From a bacterium (GTDB taxonomy: Bacteria > Bdellovibrionota > Bdellovibrionia > Bdellovibrionales > Bdellovibrionaceae): a stretch of DNA of 64,000 nt. Each line of letters begins with the position of its first letter. The first letter of the stretch is position 1. Made by a program: the position numbers and the translations under genes. The stretch lies in contig JAIELP010000001.1 of assembly GCA_019752925.1 (NCBI GenBank), forward strand, positions 124,001 to 188,000, read 5' to 3'. Positions 52,646 through 61,468 of the stretch are shown here, in pieces. Below the pieces are notes generated by a model. The model had not been told where the DNA came from and did no database searches. It was given only the letters and a program-made list of their open reading frames with translations.

Positions 52646-53164
52646 CTATTGTGACGCCTTAATTTTTTCTACATTCTGAACTATGTCTTCAAATGTACTT
52701 TCTTTGTCTGATGCGATAATGCTATCGCCGTATATTTTGCGGCCATTTTTAAAACCGTAGATTTCAAATCCGACCTGATGATTTATTTGTTTACTGAAGC
52801 CTTTAACTTTTATTCTTAATTTTAAAGACTGGGTGTGTGAGATACCTGCAAGCTGGCCGCTTTGTGGGCCTTCAATTAATGTAACACCTTCACCGAGCTT
52901 CCATTTATAATAAACACTGCTGTCAAAACTGAAAGGCATGCTGATATCTACGCTCACTTCAGCTAACTCCTCATTTGTGTTAACTTCATCCGCATGCATT
53001 GCGAGATTAATAATGCGATCGCCGACACCCTTACTTGAAAACATCGAAGTCAGTCTTTGAGGTCGTTCACGGTTTGATTTTTTTTTATGATTAAATGCAA
53101 TTATTCCGATAGCCACAACAATCGAAAGCGCTGAACTAATAATAATTTTGTTTTTTATGGGCAT
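52646..53164 (-). CDS. Membrane-anchored partner protein A of the duplicated module
   Basis: 172 residues: membrane helix (IIISSALSIVVAIGIIAF), Lys/Arg-rich stretch, then an exported domain with the shared TLIEG / KVKGFSKQ / FEIYG motif. It overlaps protease A's stop region by 10 bases and is followed after 8 bases by protease B. Paralogue of 50071-50658. Function unknown; constant pairing with the protease suggests an inhibitor, anchor or substrate adaptor (inference). Confidence 0.75.
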   Translation of the reverse strand: MPIKNKIIISSALSIVVAIGIIAFNHKKKSNRERPQRLTSMFSSKGVGDRIINLAMHADEVNTNEELAEVSVDISMPFSFDSSVYYKWKLGEGVTLIEGPQSGQLAGISHTQSLKLRIKVKGFSKQINHQVGFEIYGFKNGRKIYGDSIIASDKESTFEDIVQNVEKIKASQ

Positions 53165-55305
53165 ATATTGTCCCCGTTTTGATCACGAATCTGGTACGTA
53201 TAATCAGTTGTAGACGCAATTGATTTATTAGCTGTGTATGCACGTATATTTAAAAGATAGCGTTTTTGCGGATTAAGAGCTGACAATGTGCGTATAACTT
53301 TTGTCGCAATACTGCCAGACCTGCGATCGCTTCTAACCATATATTCATCTGTTTTGCGGCTGGCTTGGTAAGACACACTACAGCTACCATTAGTATCAGC
53401 CCCTGTAGGACAACTGTAATCACCATAATACAAATAATCTTCACTGAATAAAATTAAATCAAATTCTATATCAGTGCCGGCATTTTTAGTGAAGGTTACG
53501 TGAATTTCATCAAGACCTGTAAGTGTTAAGAAATCAATAGCAAAAAAATGATTAGAATATCTTTGGTCTGAATTAGTTCCTGTTAACACTGGGTCATCGC
53601 TACGGGGAAGAATTTTCATCGTTCCTATTGTACAGGCCCCGCCGGTGCGAGTAATTAAAGGGGTTCCGTAAGGTATCCATGTATTAGCACCGCTAATTAG
53701 ATAACGGCCGTCTGAATGTAAGTCTAATGCATCTGATGTAACAGGTTCAATAAAGTTTCGATAAGGAGTCCAAGATGCAGGTGTTACATTATTATTTGTG
53801 ACAATTTTTTTGACCAGCTCAAAGAAAGTTGCAGAACTTTTAAATACATAAGCAGCATTAAGGCCCATACCAACTAATGAAGTTACAACAGGAGTTACTG
53901 GTAATGGCTGAAAACTCATGGCAGACCAAAATGTACTAAAACTAATAGGTGATGCAAGTATACAGCCGGCTCCGCACACATTAGACAGTTTAAACATACC
54001 TCGCGTGATAGAGGCTTCGCGGAAATGTCCTTCGCCGGGAAATTGTGTTCCGTCTGTTTTATCAAATGGCTGACCACTGAACGGTCCGATCTGCCATGAA
54101 TCCGGATTATTTCCGGGTTTTTTCAGATCAAACATAAATCCGGCGCCGCTTCCGATATTTTGTACCGAGTCGCTAAAGCCTTCTGCTGCAAAAAAGTAAG
54201 TCCAATTTGTATTAGTTATACCTGCTGCAGTCATTTTAGTGGTGAACTCAGGATTGATGCTGTTGATGTTATTAAACATGATGTGTGCGGCTAAATAATT
54301 AGCCCATGCTTCGGACCACGCAAGGCGAGGGTCAATACGTGTAATAAGGCGATGCGTACCACCCGGAGTTAATAACGAACCGCATACGTTTTCGATATGA
54401 TGCCCAACTTCATGAATGGCAACGTAGTCATTAAAATGATCAGCGCGTTCAAAACTGAAATTACCGAGTTTGCCGCCTGTAAGAAATAAACGTTTTTTTG
54501 AGTTGTCGTAATAAGAGTTGCTGTCGAGAGATTCCGGAGGTGAATCCGGAGAATCATACTGTACCGGATTAAATCCAAGCTTCCAGTAAACATCAAACTT
54601 ATCGTTTAAGCAGGTTGTATCAACTAGGCCAGTATTGGCTTCGATGTACTGATAAGTTAAGAAAATATCGTTTAATATATTAAAGGCTCCGCCTTCAACT
54701 TCCATAGAATCTGTCTGTCTAGCATAAGCAAGTAAATTTATACTGGTGTCATCAATTCCGTTAGAACTTGCAATGGCAGAAATATAATAAATTTCATTTT
54801 TGTATATGTCTTGCTTAACTGCTACATTGACTTTTGTGCCGTTGACTCCGAGTTTGTGATTCATTCGTGAGAACACACGCACTGTGAAATTAGCTGCTTT
54901 AGCGGGAATTTCAAGATTAGAAGTTGTATCGAGTGCTTTAATATTTCCGAGCGCATCAGTTTTACCACACTGGATAATTTTGTTTTCATTATCGTAAACG
55001 GCAACCTCTGCAAACTTAATCGGAAGAGGATCAACTAAAGGATCACCTTGAGTCATATTTTTTAATTTAATAACACTTACGCCATTTTCCAATTCTGGAG
55101 CTGTAATTAAATTTACGCCGCGTTTGAAAAATTTTGCTGTTCCCGCAATAGAGGTGACGCTTGAGTATGTGTAGTGTTGATTGCATTCCGGCACTTCGTA
55201 ACGAAGAGAAAGGTACTCCTGATATTGGGAATTCTTAAGCGGGGAACAACCCGCACCCAATATTAAAAATGCAAAAAATAAGGTATAAAAATAGTGAATT
55301 TTCAC
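53155..55305 (-). CDS. HExxH metallopeptidase-like lipoprotein A
   Basis: 716 residues. Lipobox FLILGAGC (Cys20). Same plan as protease B: IAGTAKFFKRGVNLI / PIKFAEVAVYDNENKIIQCG segment, zincin core HEVGH (298-302) in VAIHEVGHHIENVCG, and Glu332 in LAWSEAWANYLAAHI. The C-terminal beta domain carries SNHFFAIDFLTLTGLDEIHV. First gene of the four-gene run A, partner A, B, partner B. It likely shares ancestry with B through tandem duplication. Confidence 0.8.
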   Translation of the reverse strand: MKIHYFYTLFFAFLILGAGCSPLKNSQYQEYLSLRYEVPECNQHYTYSSVTSIAGTAKFFKRGVNLITAPELENGVSVIKLKNMTQGDPLVDPLPIKFAEVAVYDNENKIIQCGKTDALGNIKALDTTSNLEIPAKAANFTVRVFSRMNHKLGVNGTKVNVAVKQDIYKNEIYYISAIASSNGIDDTSINLLAYARQTDSMEVEGGAFNILNDIFLTYQYIEANTGLVDTTCLNDKFDVYWKLGFNPVQYDSPDSPPESLDSNSYYDNSKKRLFLTGGKLGNFSFERADHFNDYVAIHEVGHHIENVCGSLLTPGGTHRLITRIDPRLAWSEAWANYLAAHIMFNNINSINPEFTTKMTAAGITNTNWTYFFAAEGFSDSVQNIGSGAGFMFDLKKPGNNPDSWQIGPFSGQPFDKTDGTQFPGEGHFREASITRGMFKLSNVCGAGCILASPISFSTFWSAMSFQPLPVTPVVTSLVGMGLNAAYVFKSSATFFELVKKIVTNNNVTPASWTPYRNFIEPVTSDALDLHSDGRYLISGANTWIPYGTPLITRTGGACTIGTMKILPRSDDPVLTGTNSDQRYSNHFFAIDFLTLTGLDEIHVTFTKNAGTDIEFDLILFSEDYLYYGDYSCPTGADTNGSCSVSYQASRKTDEYMVRSDRRSGSIATKVIRTLSALNPQKRYLLNIRAYTANKSIASTTDYTYQIRDQNGDNICP

Positions 55306-55676
55306 TCATATATTTATCGGCATTTTGAGAAAATTACTCGAGGCGTCCGGCTCTGTAGGAAGGTCTAGAAAAGAATCTCATATTGAGATTTTCAGGACTA
55401 AAAGGTTCGAAAAAGACAAAAAAAAAGATTCGATGACAACTCTGAAATATAAACCTCTTAATGCAAGGTGGGTGACCATGATAACAACTTTAGGCTTCTC
55501 ACTACGAGGTGAGCTTGCACACCATTGTCAGGGACAGTCCCCAATAATATGCTTGTAAGGTTTATTTTCGATGAGTTTTACGCCCTCGAACCCTCATTTA
55601 TAAGACTAACCAATTTATTTAAAAAAGTCTATTAATCAGGACTCTAGAAACACAGAAATATACCGAAATAATAGGC
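55306..55676. other. 371-base gap with hairpins, no confident gene
   Basis: Contains a perfect hairpin AATCTCA-TAT-TGAGATT (55374-55390) followed by TTC, a GGGA-CAG-TCCC hairpin (55531-55541), and GGTG/CACC (55508-55523). A TTG-started 77-codon frame (55325-55558) has no Shine-Dalgarno and unlikely composition. It probably holds the promoter of protease A (minus) and a leader region, possibly structured RNA. Confidence 0.5.
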
Positions 55677-55907
55677 ATGATTAATGCTTCAATGTCTTCA
55701 ATTTCAACGTTAGATTTTTATTTTCCGTTTATTGTATTTTTTTATGGTCTAGTGATTAATTTCGTGCTTGAAGTCCCGCATCTAGTGGCCCTAGCGCAAA
55801 AGCGGATGCCGGCGCAATATGCGAACTTCGAAAAGCATCGTAAAATAGCCATTGTGTCGCTCTATGTTGGTGGCCTCTGGTCATTGCAGAATATCTGGCT
55901 TTCTTGA
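55677..55907 (+). CDS. Small two-helix membrane protein
   Basis: 76 residues (an ATG also exists five codons in). Two hydrophobic stretches (DFYFPFIVFFYGLVINFVL and IAIVSLYVGGLWSLQNIWL) flank a basic loop (AQKRMPAQYANFEKHRK). Ribosome-binding site is weak. Composition fits a genuine inner-membrane protein. Family unknown. It precedes xseA by 34 bases and may be co-transcribed. Confidence 0.6.
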   Translation: MINASMSSISTLDFYFPFIVFFYGLVINFVLEVPHLVALAQKRMPAQYANFEKHRKIAIVSLYVGGLWSLQNIWLS

Positions 55908-55941
55908 TTGACTTGCTATGGTGGACTGATAAGTTTCCACC

Positions 55942-57306
55942 ATGTCGCAAAACCTAAATCTTACAGACGAAACTTCTGCATTGGGAAGCAAGCCACGCGA
56001 CTCCGTTGTTTATAATGTTGAGCAATTAAATTCACATATTCGTCAAACACTTGAAGGCCAATTGGGTGTGGTTTGGTTACAGGCTGAAATTTCAAATTTT
56101 AAACCCCATAGTTCAGGCCATTTTTACTTTTCTTTAAAAGATTCCAGAGCGCAGATTTCAGCGATCATGTTCCGCGGGCATAATTCTAAATTAAGATTTA
56201 AACCTCATGACGGTTTAGAGGTTATTGTACGCGGGCGCATTACAGTTTACGAACCTCGCGGAACTTATCAGATTGTTTGTGAAAGTATGGAGCCAGTAGG
56301 CGCCGGTGCTTTACAAAAACAATTTGAACAACTTAAAGAAAAATTAAAACTTGAAGGTTTATTTGAGGCTTCACGCAAAAAACCGATTCCTCATTATCCG
56401 CGTCATGTTGCTATTGTGACTTCGCCTACAGGCGCAGCTATTCAGGATATTTTAAATATCATGAGCCGTCGTGCACGTAATGTAGAGCTCACAATTGTTC
56501 CGGCTTTAGTTCAAGGAGCAGGTGCCGCCACTTCGTTGTGTGAGGCCTTCAGTAAAGCGTCTAAACTTCCCGTGGATGTTATCATCATCGGCCGCGGTGG
56601 CGGCTCTATGGAAGATTTGTGGAGTTTTAACGATGAAAAGCTTGCAAGACTTATTGCAGCCGCAGAGCTTCCGGTTATATCGGCCGTAGGGCACGAAGTG
56701 GATTTTACTATTTGCGACTTTGTTGCTGACTTGCGCGCACCTACGCCTTCAGCGGCCGCAGAACTTGTAGCAAAAAGCTCAACTGAAATTACACAAAGAC
56801 TAACTCAGTTAGATCGTTTGCTGAACTTAGGCATTCAAAAGTTATTAAAACTGAAAATGCACAGCCTGATTTTAAATAATAAACGTTTAGTTGATCCTAA
56901 AAAGAAATTGCACGACTACGCCTTCAGAAATGATGAGTTACTTACTCGCTTAGAACAGGCCATTAAAGTGTACATAGCGCATTTAAGTAAAGACGTGCAG
57001 ATTTTAGAAAAAAAACTGACTTCGCCAAAAGAAGTTATCCAGCGTTTACGTGAGCGTATTTCTCGTTCGCAATTGATTTTAAATAAATCAATGCAAAGCC
57101 GTTTGGATAAACTTCAGTATAAATTAAAAAACAATATGGGAATGCTGGACACTTTAAGCCCGTTAAATGTAGTGGAGCGCGGATTCTCTATTACAACTAA
57201 AAATAAAAAAGTTATTAAATCAGTTAAAGATGTAAAAAAATCGGATGTAATAGAAGTTAAAGTAACTGATGGAATAATCGAAGCTGAAATTATTAATATT
57301 AAGTAG
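55942..57306 (+). CDS. xseA: Exodeoxyribonuclease VII large subunit
   Basis: 454 residues. OB-fold N-terminus (VYNVEQLNSHIRQTLEGQLG, FKPHSSGHFYFSLKDSRAQI, EPRGTYQIVCE), catalytic domain (IVTSPTGAAIQDILNIMSRR, IIIGRGGGSMEDLWSFNDE, ISAVGHEVDFTICDFVADLR, APTPSAAAELV) and C-terminal coiled coils. With XseB it digests single-stranded DNA from both ends. GATAAG lies 8 bases before the ATG and no Shine-Dalgarno is present. Confidence 0.95.
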   Translation: MSQNLNLTDETSALGSKPRDSVVYNVEQLNSHIRQTLEGQLGVVWLQAEISNFKPHSSGHFYFSLKDSRAQISAIMFRGHNSKLRFKPHDGLEVIVRGRITVYEPRGTYQIVCESMEPVGAGALQKQFEQLKEKLKLEGLFEASRKKPIPHYPRHVAIVTSPTGAAIQDILNIMSRRARNVELTIVPALVQGAGAATSLCEAFSKASKLPVDVIIIGRGGGSMEDLWSFNDEKLARLIAAAELPVISAVGHEVDFTICDFVADLRAPTPSAAAELVAKSSTEITQRLTQLDRLLNLGIQKLLKLKMHSLILNNKRLVDPKKKLHDYAFRNDELLTRLEQAIKVYIAHLSKDVQILEKKLTSPKEVIQRLRERISRSQLILNKSMQSRLDKLQYKLKNNMGMLDTLSPLNVVERGFSITTKNKKVIKSVKDVKKSDVIEVKVTDGIIEAEIINIK

Positions 57307-57314
57307 GAGTGATT

Positions 57315-57542
57315 ATGGATTTTGAAAAAAAATTATCACGTTTAGAAGAAATCGTGCAAAAAATGGAAAAAGGCGAATTAGCTCTTGAAGAGTCTTTAAA
57401 GCTTTTTGAAGAAGGCGTTAAGCTTTCGCGCGATTGCCATGGTCAATTAACTAAAGCAGAAGCTCAAGTTAAAAAATTAGTTGGCTTTGACGAAAAAGGA
57501 AAAGCCATCACAGAAGACTTCAATACGGAAGATTCTGAATAG
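57315..57542 (+). CDS. xseB: Exodeoxyribonuclease VII small subunit
   Basis: 75 residues from ATG 57315, which has TAGGAG (57304-57309) 5 bases upstream; a GTG at 57309 lies inside that site and was rejected. FEKKLSRLEEIVQKMEKGEL, then ALEESLKLFEEGVKLSRDCH, is the diagnostic XseB helical hairpin. Short acidic end. Follows xseA and precedes ispA, a conserved order. Confidence 0.95.
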   Translation: MDFEKKLSRLEEIVQKMEKGELALEESLKLFEEGVKLSRDCHGQLTKAEAQVKKLVGFDEKGKAITEDFNTEDSE

Positions 57543-57545
57543 TTT

Positions 57546-58397
57546 ATGATACTGAGTGATGTACAAAACGAATTTATCTTTAAATTCGATACTTGGCTAA
57601 AAGAGCATCTTGAAAAATCTGCTAATAATGCAAACTACGCAGGTGTTCTTTTAAAAAGCCAAGAGTACAGCCTTCTTTCGGGCGGAAAACGTTTCCGTCC
57701 CTTTCTAGCATTTCTGATCTACGCTCTTTACTCAGATCAGTACTACAAAATTAAAAATCTTTGTTTGTCGTTAGAAATGGTACACACCTATTCGCTGATT
57801 CATGACGATCTTCCGTGTATGGATAATGATGATTTCCGTCGCGGCAAGCCTACCAATCACAAAGTTTTCTCTGAAGACATTTCTTTATTAGCCGGTGACG
57901 GTCTATTAACCGATGTATTTTATCTTTTATCCTCTGATGAAAATAATGAAGCTCAGGTAAAAAATTCTTTAGTCAGTTTATTAGCCGGTAAAATAGGTTC
58001 GTTCGGAATGGTCGCAGGTCAGGTATTTGATATGCAAGCCAACAGCAAAATCTCTCTTGAGCAGTTGGTGCAAATTCATACGCTTAAAACAGCTAATCTC
58101 ATTCAGGCTTCAGCTGTAGGAGCTGCTCTGGTAGCCGGTGTTAATAAAACTGAGTTACATAATATTTCTGAGTTTTCACATCACCTAGGTATGGCCTTCC
58201 AAATCAAAGACGATTTGCTAGACCATAATGATAATGAACAGGATTTTAAAAGTTACCTCAGTGTTTTGGGTTTGGAAAAAACGAAGGCAGAGTTGCGGCG
58301 TCATTCTGATGAAGCTTTGAAAAATTTAAAAAAATTAAATAAATCTTCTGCACTATTAGAGCAACTGGTGGATTTTAATTTAAAAAGGAATTCTTAA
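57546..58397 (+). CDS. ispA: Polyprenyl (farnesyl/geranyl) diphosphate synthase
   Basis: 283 residues, trans-prenyltransferase fold. First Asp-rich motif HDDLPCMDNDDFRRGKPTNH, second QIKDDLLDHNDNEQDF (aspartates D-D-x-x-D), GGKRFRP, and LAGDGLLTD. It condenses isopentenyl diphosphate with allylic diphosphates to C10-C15. The xseB-ispA-tlyA order is common, though dxs, often next, is absent here. The ATG is 4 bases after the xseB stop. Confidence 0.93.
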   Translation: MILSDVQNEFIFKFDTWLKEHLEKSANNANYAGVLLKSQEYSLLSGGKRFRPFLAFLIYALYSDQYYKIKNLCLSLEMVHTYSLIHDDLPCMDNDDFRRGKPTNHKVFSEDISLLAGDGLLTDVFYLLSSDENNEAQVKNSLVSLLAGKIGSFGMVAGQVFDMQANSKISLEQLVQIHTLKTANLIQASAVGAALVAGVNKTELHNISEFSHHLGMAFQIKDDLLDHNDNEQDFKSYLSVLGLEKTKAELRRHSDEALKNLKKLNKSSALLEQLVDFNLKRNS

Positions 58398-59165
58398 TTG
58401 AGACTGGATTTATTTTTAGTAGAAAATAAATTAGCAAGTTCACGCACTCAGGCACAGGATTTTATTGAGAACGGCTATGTTTACTTAAATCAAGGCGGGA
58501 AGCAAACAAAGTTGCAAAAGCCGAGCTTTAATGTTGACGATAATAATAAAGCTTTTATTGTTGTTGAAAGCAACGAGCTTCAAAAATACGTGTCGCGAGG
58601 CGGTCTCAAATTGGAATCCGCTCTTAAAAATCTTAATCTCAGTATTGATAATAAAAGTGTGCTCGACATGGGCCAATCTACTGGGGGCTTTACCGACTGC
58701 CTATTGCAACATGGGGCTTCTCACGTAGTGGGTGTAGATGTAGGCCATGCCCAGCTTCATGCGAGCTTAGTGGGCCATAAAAAAGTTAGCGTGGTTGAAA
58801 ACCTTAATGTTAAAGAGTTGTCGTCGCATCAAGGCTTTCTGTCACTGGTTCCGGCGGGCAATTTTGATTTGATCGTGGCCGATGTTTCTTTTATTTCCTT
58901 AGGTAAAGTTGTAGATCACCTTAAGCCTTACTTAAGAACTGAGGGCGAGTATCTATTTCTCGTTAAACCTCAATTTGAATGTGGGCCTGAGTATCTTGAT
59001 AAAAACGGTATTGTTAAAGACCCATCCGTTTATAAAAAAATTGAAGATGAAATTAGAAAAAAAATGTTACAGTGTTTTAATAATGTTGAAGCATATATTA
59101 AGTCCGACCTTATAGGTAAAGACGGAAATCAGGAGTTTTTTGTATATGGTAAAAATCGCAGCTAA
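58398..59165 (+). CDS. tlyA: TlyA-family rRNA 2'-O-methyltransferase
   Basis: 255 residues starting at TTG 58398 (AAAGGAA upstream): RLDLFLVENKLASSRTQAQD is the S4-like RNA-binding N-terminus. The RrmJ/FtsJ methyltransferase domain follows (VLDMGQSTGGFTDCLLQHGA for SAM, VGVDVGHAQLH, VADVSFISLGKV, FLVKPQFECG). It methylates ribosomal RNA (cytidine 2'-O). The last 20 bases overlap the lipoprotein gene. Confidence 0.92.
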   Translation: MRLDLFLVENKLASSRTQAQDFIENGYVYLNQGGKQTKLQKPSFNVDDNNKAFIVVESNELQKYVSRGGLKLESALKNLNLSIDNKSVLDMGQSTGGFTDCLLQHGASHVVGVDVGHAQLHASLVGHKKVSVVENLNVKELSSHQGFLSLVPAGNFDLIVADVSFISLGKVVDHLKPYLRTEGEYLFLVKPQFECGPEYLDKNGIVKDPSVYKKIEDEIRKKMLQCFNNVEAYIKSDLIGKDGNQEFFVYGKNRS

Positions 59166-60108
59166 TTTAACAATTAAGTTTACAACAATATGCATTTTAT
59201 TATTTATATTTGGTTGTGCCACTAAATCAAAAGACAAAAAACCTGAAACGCAGCAGAATAGTGGTGTTATTTCACCGAGCTCGCCTGTTAAAACTGAAGT
59301 TAATAGCGCAGACAATTCCATAGTAACTGCACCTAAAGAAAATGAAGTTCCTGTTGTTACTGAAACTGAAAAGCCGGTCGTAACAGCTCCTGTAAAAAAA
59401 GTTCCTCGTATCGGCATTATATTTTCCGGTGGTGGGGCCAAAGCTTGGGCCCATATCGGTATCATTAAAGAAATCGAAAAAGCCAAATGGCCAATTCAGT
59501 CTGTGGCCGGTTTTGAATGGGGGGCGGCTGTGGCAGCTCTTTATGCCCATAAATTTTCGTCAAATGAAGTTGAGTGGGAATTATCTAAAATTAAAGATTT
59601 TAAAAATGTTGAAGAAAACGGAAATACACTATTTGACAAACAAAGCGTGAGCGAGCTTAGAGCCCCTTTTGTCTGCTCGTCGCTCAATATTAATAAGCAG
59701 ATTATTTACTTACTTAACCGTGGCCAATTAAATAAGTTGATGCCTTTTTGTTTAGCTCATCCACCTTTGAGTGAGCCCTATGGACAAAGCGTAGCTGAAA
59801 TGGGTGATGTAGCCGGTTTAGCACAGCACTTACGGGCTACCGGAGCCAATAAAATCGTATTGATTAACGTTATGGCTCAGAATACTAAACGTTCTTTTGC
59901 TGCGGACTATGAGTCTTCTGATAACATCTTGTGGGTGCAGTCGGCGGCCTTAATGGCTAAAAAGATTCAGGGCGTAGATGATGTTGTTAATATCAATTTA
60001 GACGATTACGGCATAAAGGATATTGATAAAAAGCGTGAAATTATAGCCAAAGGAGCAGAGCTCGGTTATAATGAAATCAAGAAGTTAACAGCTAAGTACG
60101 GCCTTTAA
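59146..60108 (+). CDS. Patatin-fold lipoprotein without the catalytic dyad
   Basis: ATG 59146, AGGAG 10 bases upstream; TTG 59140 is an alternative. 320 residues. Lipoprotein signal ending FIFGC (Cys24), a Pro/Glu/Val linker (~30-85), then a patatin/RssA fold: oxyanion FSGGGAKAWAHIGIIKEI. The nucleophile motif is GFEWG (Glu124) instead of GxSxG (usually GTSAG), followed by AAVAALYAHKF. The usual DG[GA] Asp segment is absent: VAEMGDVAGLAQHLRATGAN. It probably cannot hydrolyse esters and may act as a binding or regulatory protein on the envelope. Starts inside tlyA, so is coupled to it. Confidence 0.8.
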   Translation: MVKIAANLTIKFTTICILLFIFGCATKSKDKKPETQQNSGVISPSSPVKTEVNSADNSIVTAPKENEVPVVTETEKPVVTAPVKKVPRIGIIFSGGGAKAWAHIGIIKEIEKAKWPIQSVAGFEWGAAVAALYAHKFSSNEVEWELSKIKDFKNVEENGNTLFDKQSVSELRAPFVCSSLNINKQIIYLLNRGQLNKLMPFCLAHPPLSEPYGQSVAEMGDVAGLAQHLRATGANKIVLINVMAQNTKRSFAADYESSDNILWVQSAALMAKKIQGVDDVVNINLDDYGIKDIDKKREIIAKGAELGYNEIKKLTAKYGL

Positions 60109-60138
60109 TTAGAGATAAAACCAAATCGAAAGATAAAA

Positions 60139-61458
60139 ATGAGAAAACCTACAGAAAATCCTGAAATTTTTAAGCGTAGAAGAAAAAAAGTTATAGCTAA
60201 ATTAAATGGGGCCGCTTTATTTGTGGCTGCACACCCTGAACAGATCCGCAACGACGACGTTCACCATTTTTACCGTCAAGATTCAAATATGTATTACTTA
60301 ACTGGCTTTGAAGAGCCGGAAAGCTTTTTGCTTATTCGCCCTAATCAAACTCCTGAAACAGTTATGTTTGTGCGTGAAAAAAACGTAGAGCGCGAAACAT
60401 GGGATGGATTCCGCTTTGGCCCAGAAGGAACAAAAAAAGAATTTATGATCGATGAAGTTTACACGATCGATAAACTGGAAGAAAAAGCGGTTGAGTTACT
60501 AAAAGGTTTTGAAGAAATTTACTACCGACTTTATAAAAATGAAGAAGCTGATAAACACGTACAGAATATTTTATTAAAATTAAAGCGTGCTCACGGCCGT
60601 TCTGGTTACGGTTTGTTATCTATTAAAGATGCGGATACTTTCTTAGGTGAGTTCCGTCTTAAGAAAGACGAAGACGATTTATCGAACCAACGTAAAGCTT
60701 CGCAAATCAGTGCGGATGCTCATGTTGCTGCTATGAAATTTACTAAGCCGGGTGTTACTGAACGTCAGGTTCAGGCGGTTATTTCACATGAATTTCATAT
60801 GAACGGTGCAGCTCGTGTAGGGTACCCTTACATTATTGCTTCAGGTGCAAATGCAACAACATTGCATTACAACTTTAATGATCAAACTTGCAAAAACGGG
60901 GATTTATTATTAATTGATGCCGGCGCTGAATATAATTACTACTCAGGCGATATCACACGTACATTCCCTGTAAACGGCAAATTTTCTCCTGCGCAGAAAA
61001 AAGTTTATGAGGGCGTTCTGAAAATTCAGAAAGAAATCATTGCTTCAATCAAGCCGGGTATTTACTTCAAAGATTTACACAAAATGGGCGAGGATAAATT
61101 GACGGACTTAATGTTCGAATTAGGTTTGTTAAGCGGCAAAAAAGAAGATGTGATGAAAGCCAACGAACACCGTAAGTACTATCCACATGGTATCGGTCAC
61201 TGGTTAGGTATGGATGTTCATGACTCGGGTCTTTATTTTATTAAAGGTGAAGCGCGCCCTATAGAAGTCGGTATGTGTTTTACAATCGAGCCGGGATTAT
61301 ATATTCCAGCCGATGATAAGAGTGCTCCTGAAGAGCTTAGAGGCATTGGTGTACGTATTGAAGATAACTTAGTTGTAACACCTAATGGTTGCGATAACTT
61401 GACTGCCGGAGTACCTAAAGAAATAGACGAAATCGAAAAATTAATGGCGCAACGCTAA
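60139..61458 (+). CDS. pepP: Xaa-Pro aminopeptidase (M24B)
   Basis: 439 residues. N-terminal creatinase-like domain (VHHFYRQDSNMYYLTGFEEP), then a pita-bread metallopeptidase with ligands in LLIDAGAEYNYYSGDITRTF (two Asp), HGIGHWLGMDVHDSG (His), TIEPGLYI (Glu) and VRIEDNLVV (Glu). It removes N-terminal residues ahead of proline, useful for digesting prey peptides. All five metal ligands are there. Convergent with the next gene after 10 bases. Confidence 0.95.
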   Translation: MRKPTENPEIFKRRRKKVIAKLNGAALFVAAHPEQIRNDDVHHFYRQDSNMYYLTGFEEPESFLLIRPNQTPETVMFVREKNVERETWDGFRFGPEGTKKEFMIDEVYTIDKLEEKAVELLKGFEEIYYRLYKNEEADKHVQNILLKLKRAHGRSGYGLLSIKDADTFLGEFRLKKDEDDLSNQRKASQISADAHVAAMKFTKPGVTERQVQAVISHEFHMNGAARVGYPYIIASGANATTLHYNFNDQTCKNGDLLLIDAGAEYNYYSGDITRTFPVNGKFSPAQKKVYEGVLKIQKEIIASIKPGIYFKDLHKMGEDKLTDLMFELGLLSGKKEDVMKANEHRKYYPHGIGHWLGMDVHDSGLYFIKGEARPIEVGMCFTIEPGLYIPADDKSAPEELRGIGVRIEDNLVVTPNGCDNLTAGVPKEIDEIEKLMAQR

Positions 61459-61468
61459 GCTGTTTCGC

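Noticed and set aside
55398-55412. tRNA-like GGTTCGA
   Set aside because: The T-arm is not completed (no complementary CC after it) and no acceptor or anticodon stem can be formed around it.
55325-55558. 77-codon frame from TTG
   Set aside because: No Shine-Dalgarno, low-complexity basic composition, hairpins inside; not convincing as a protein.
59500-59540. Frameshift to explain the missing patatin serine
   Set aside because: The frame is continuous on both sides of GFEWG with family-like sequence (GGGAKAWAHIG before, AAVAALYA after), so substitution is more likely than a sequencing slip.
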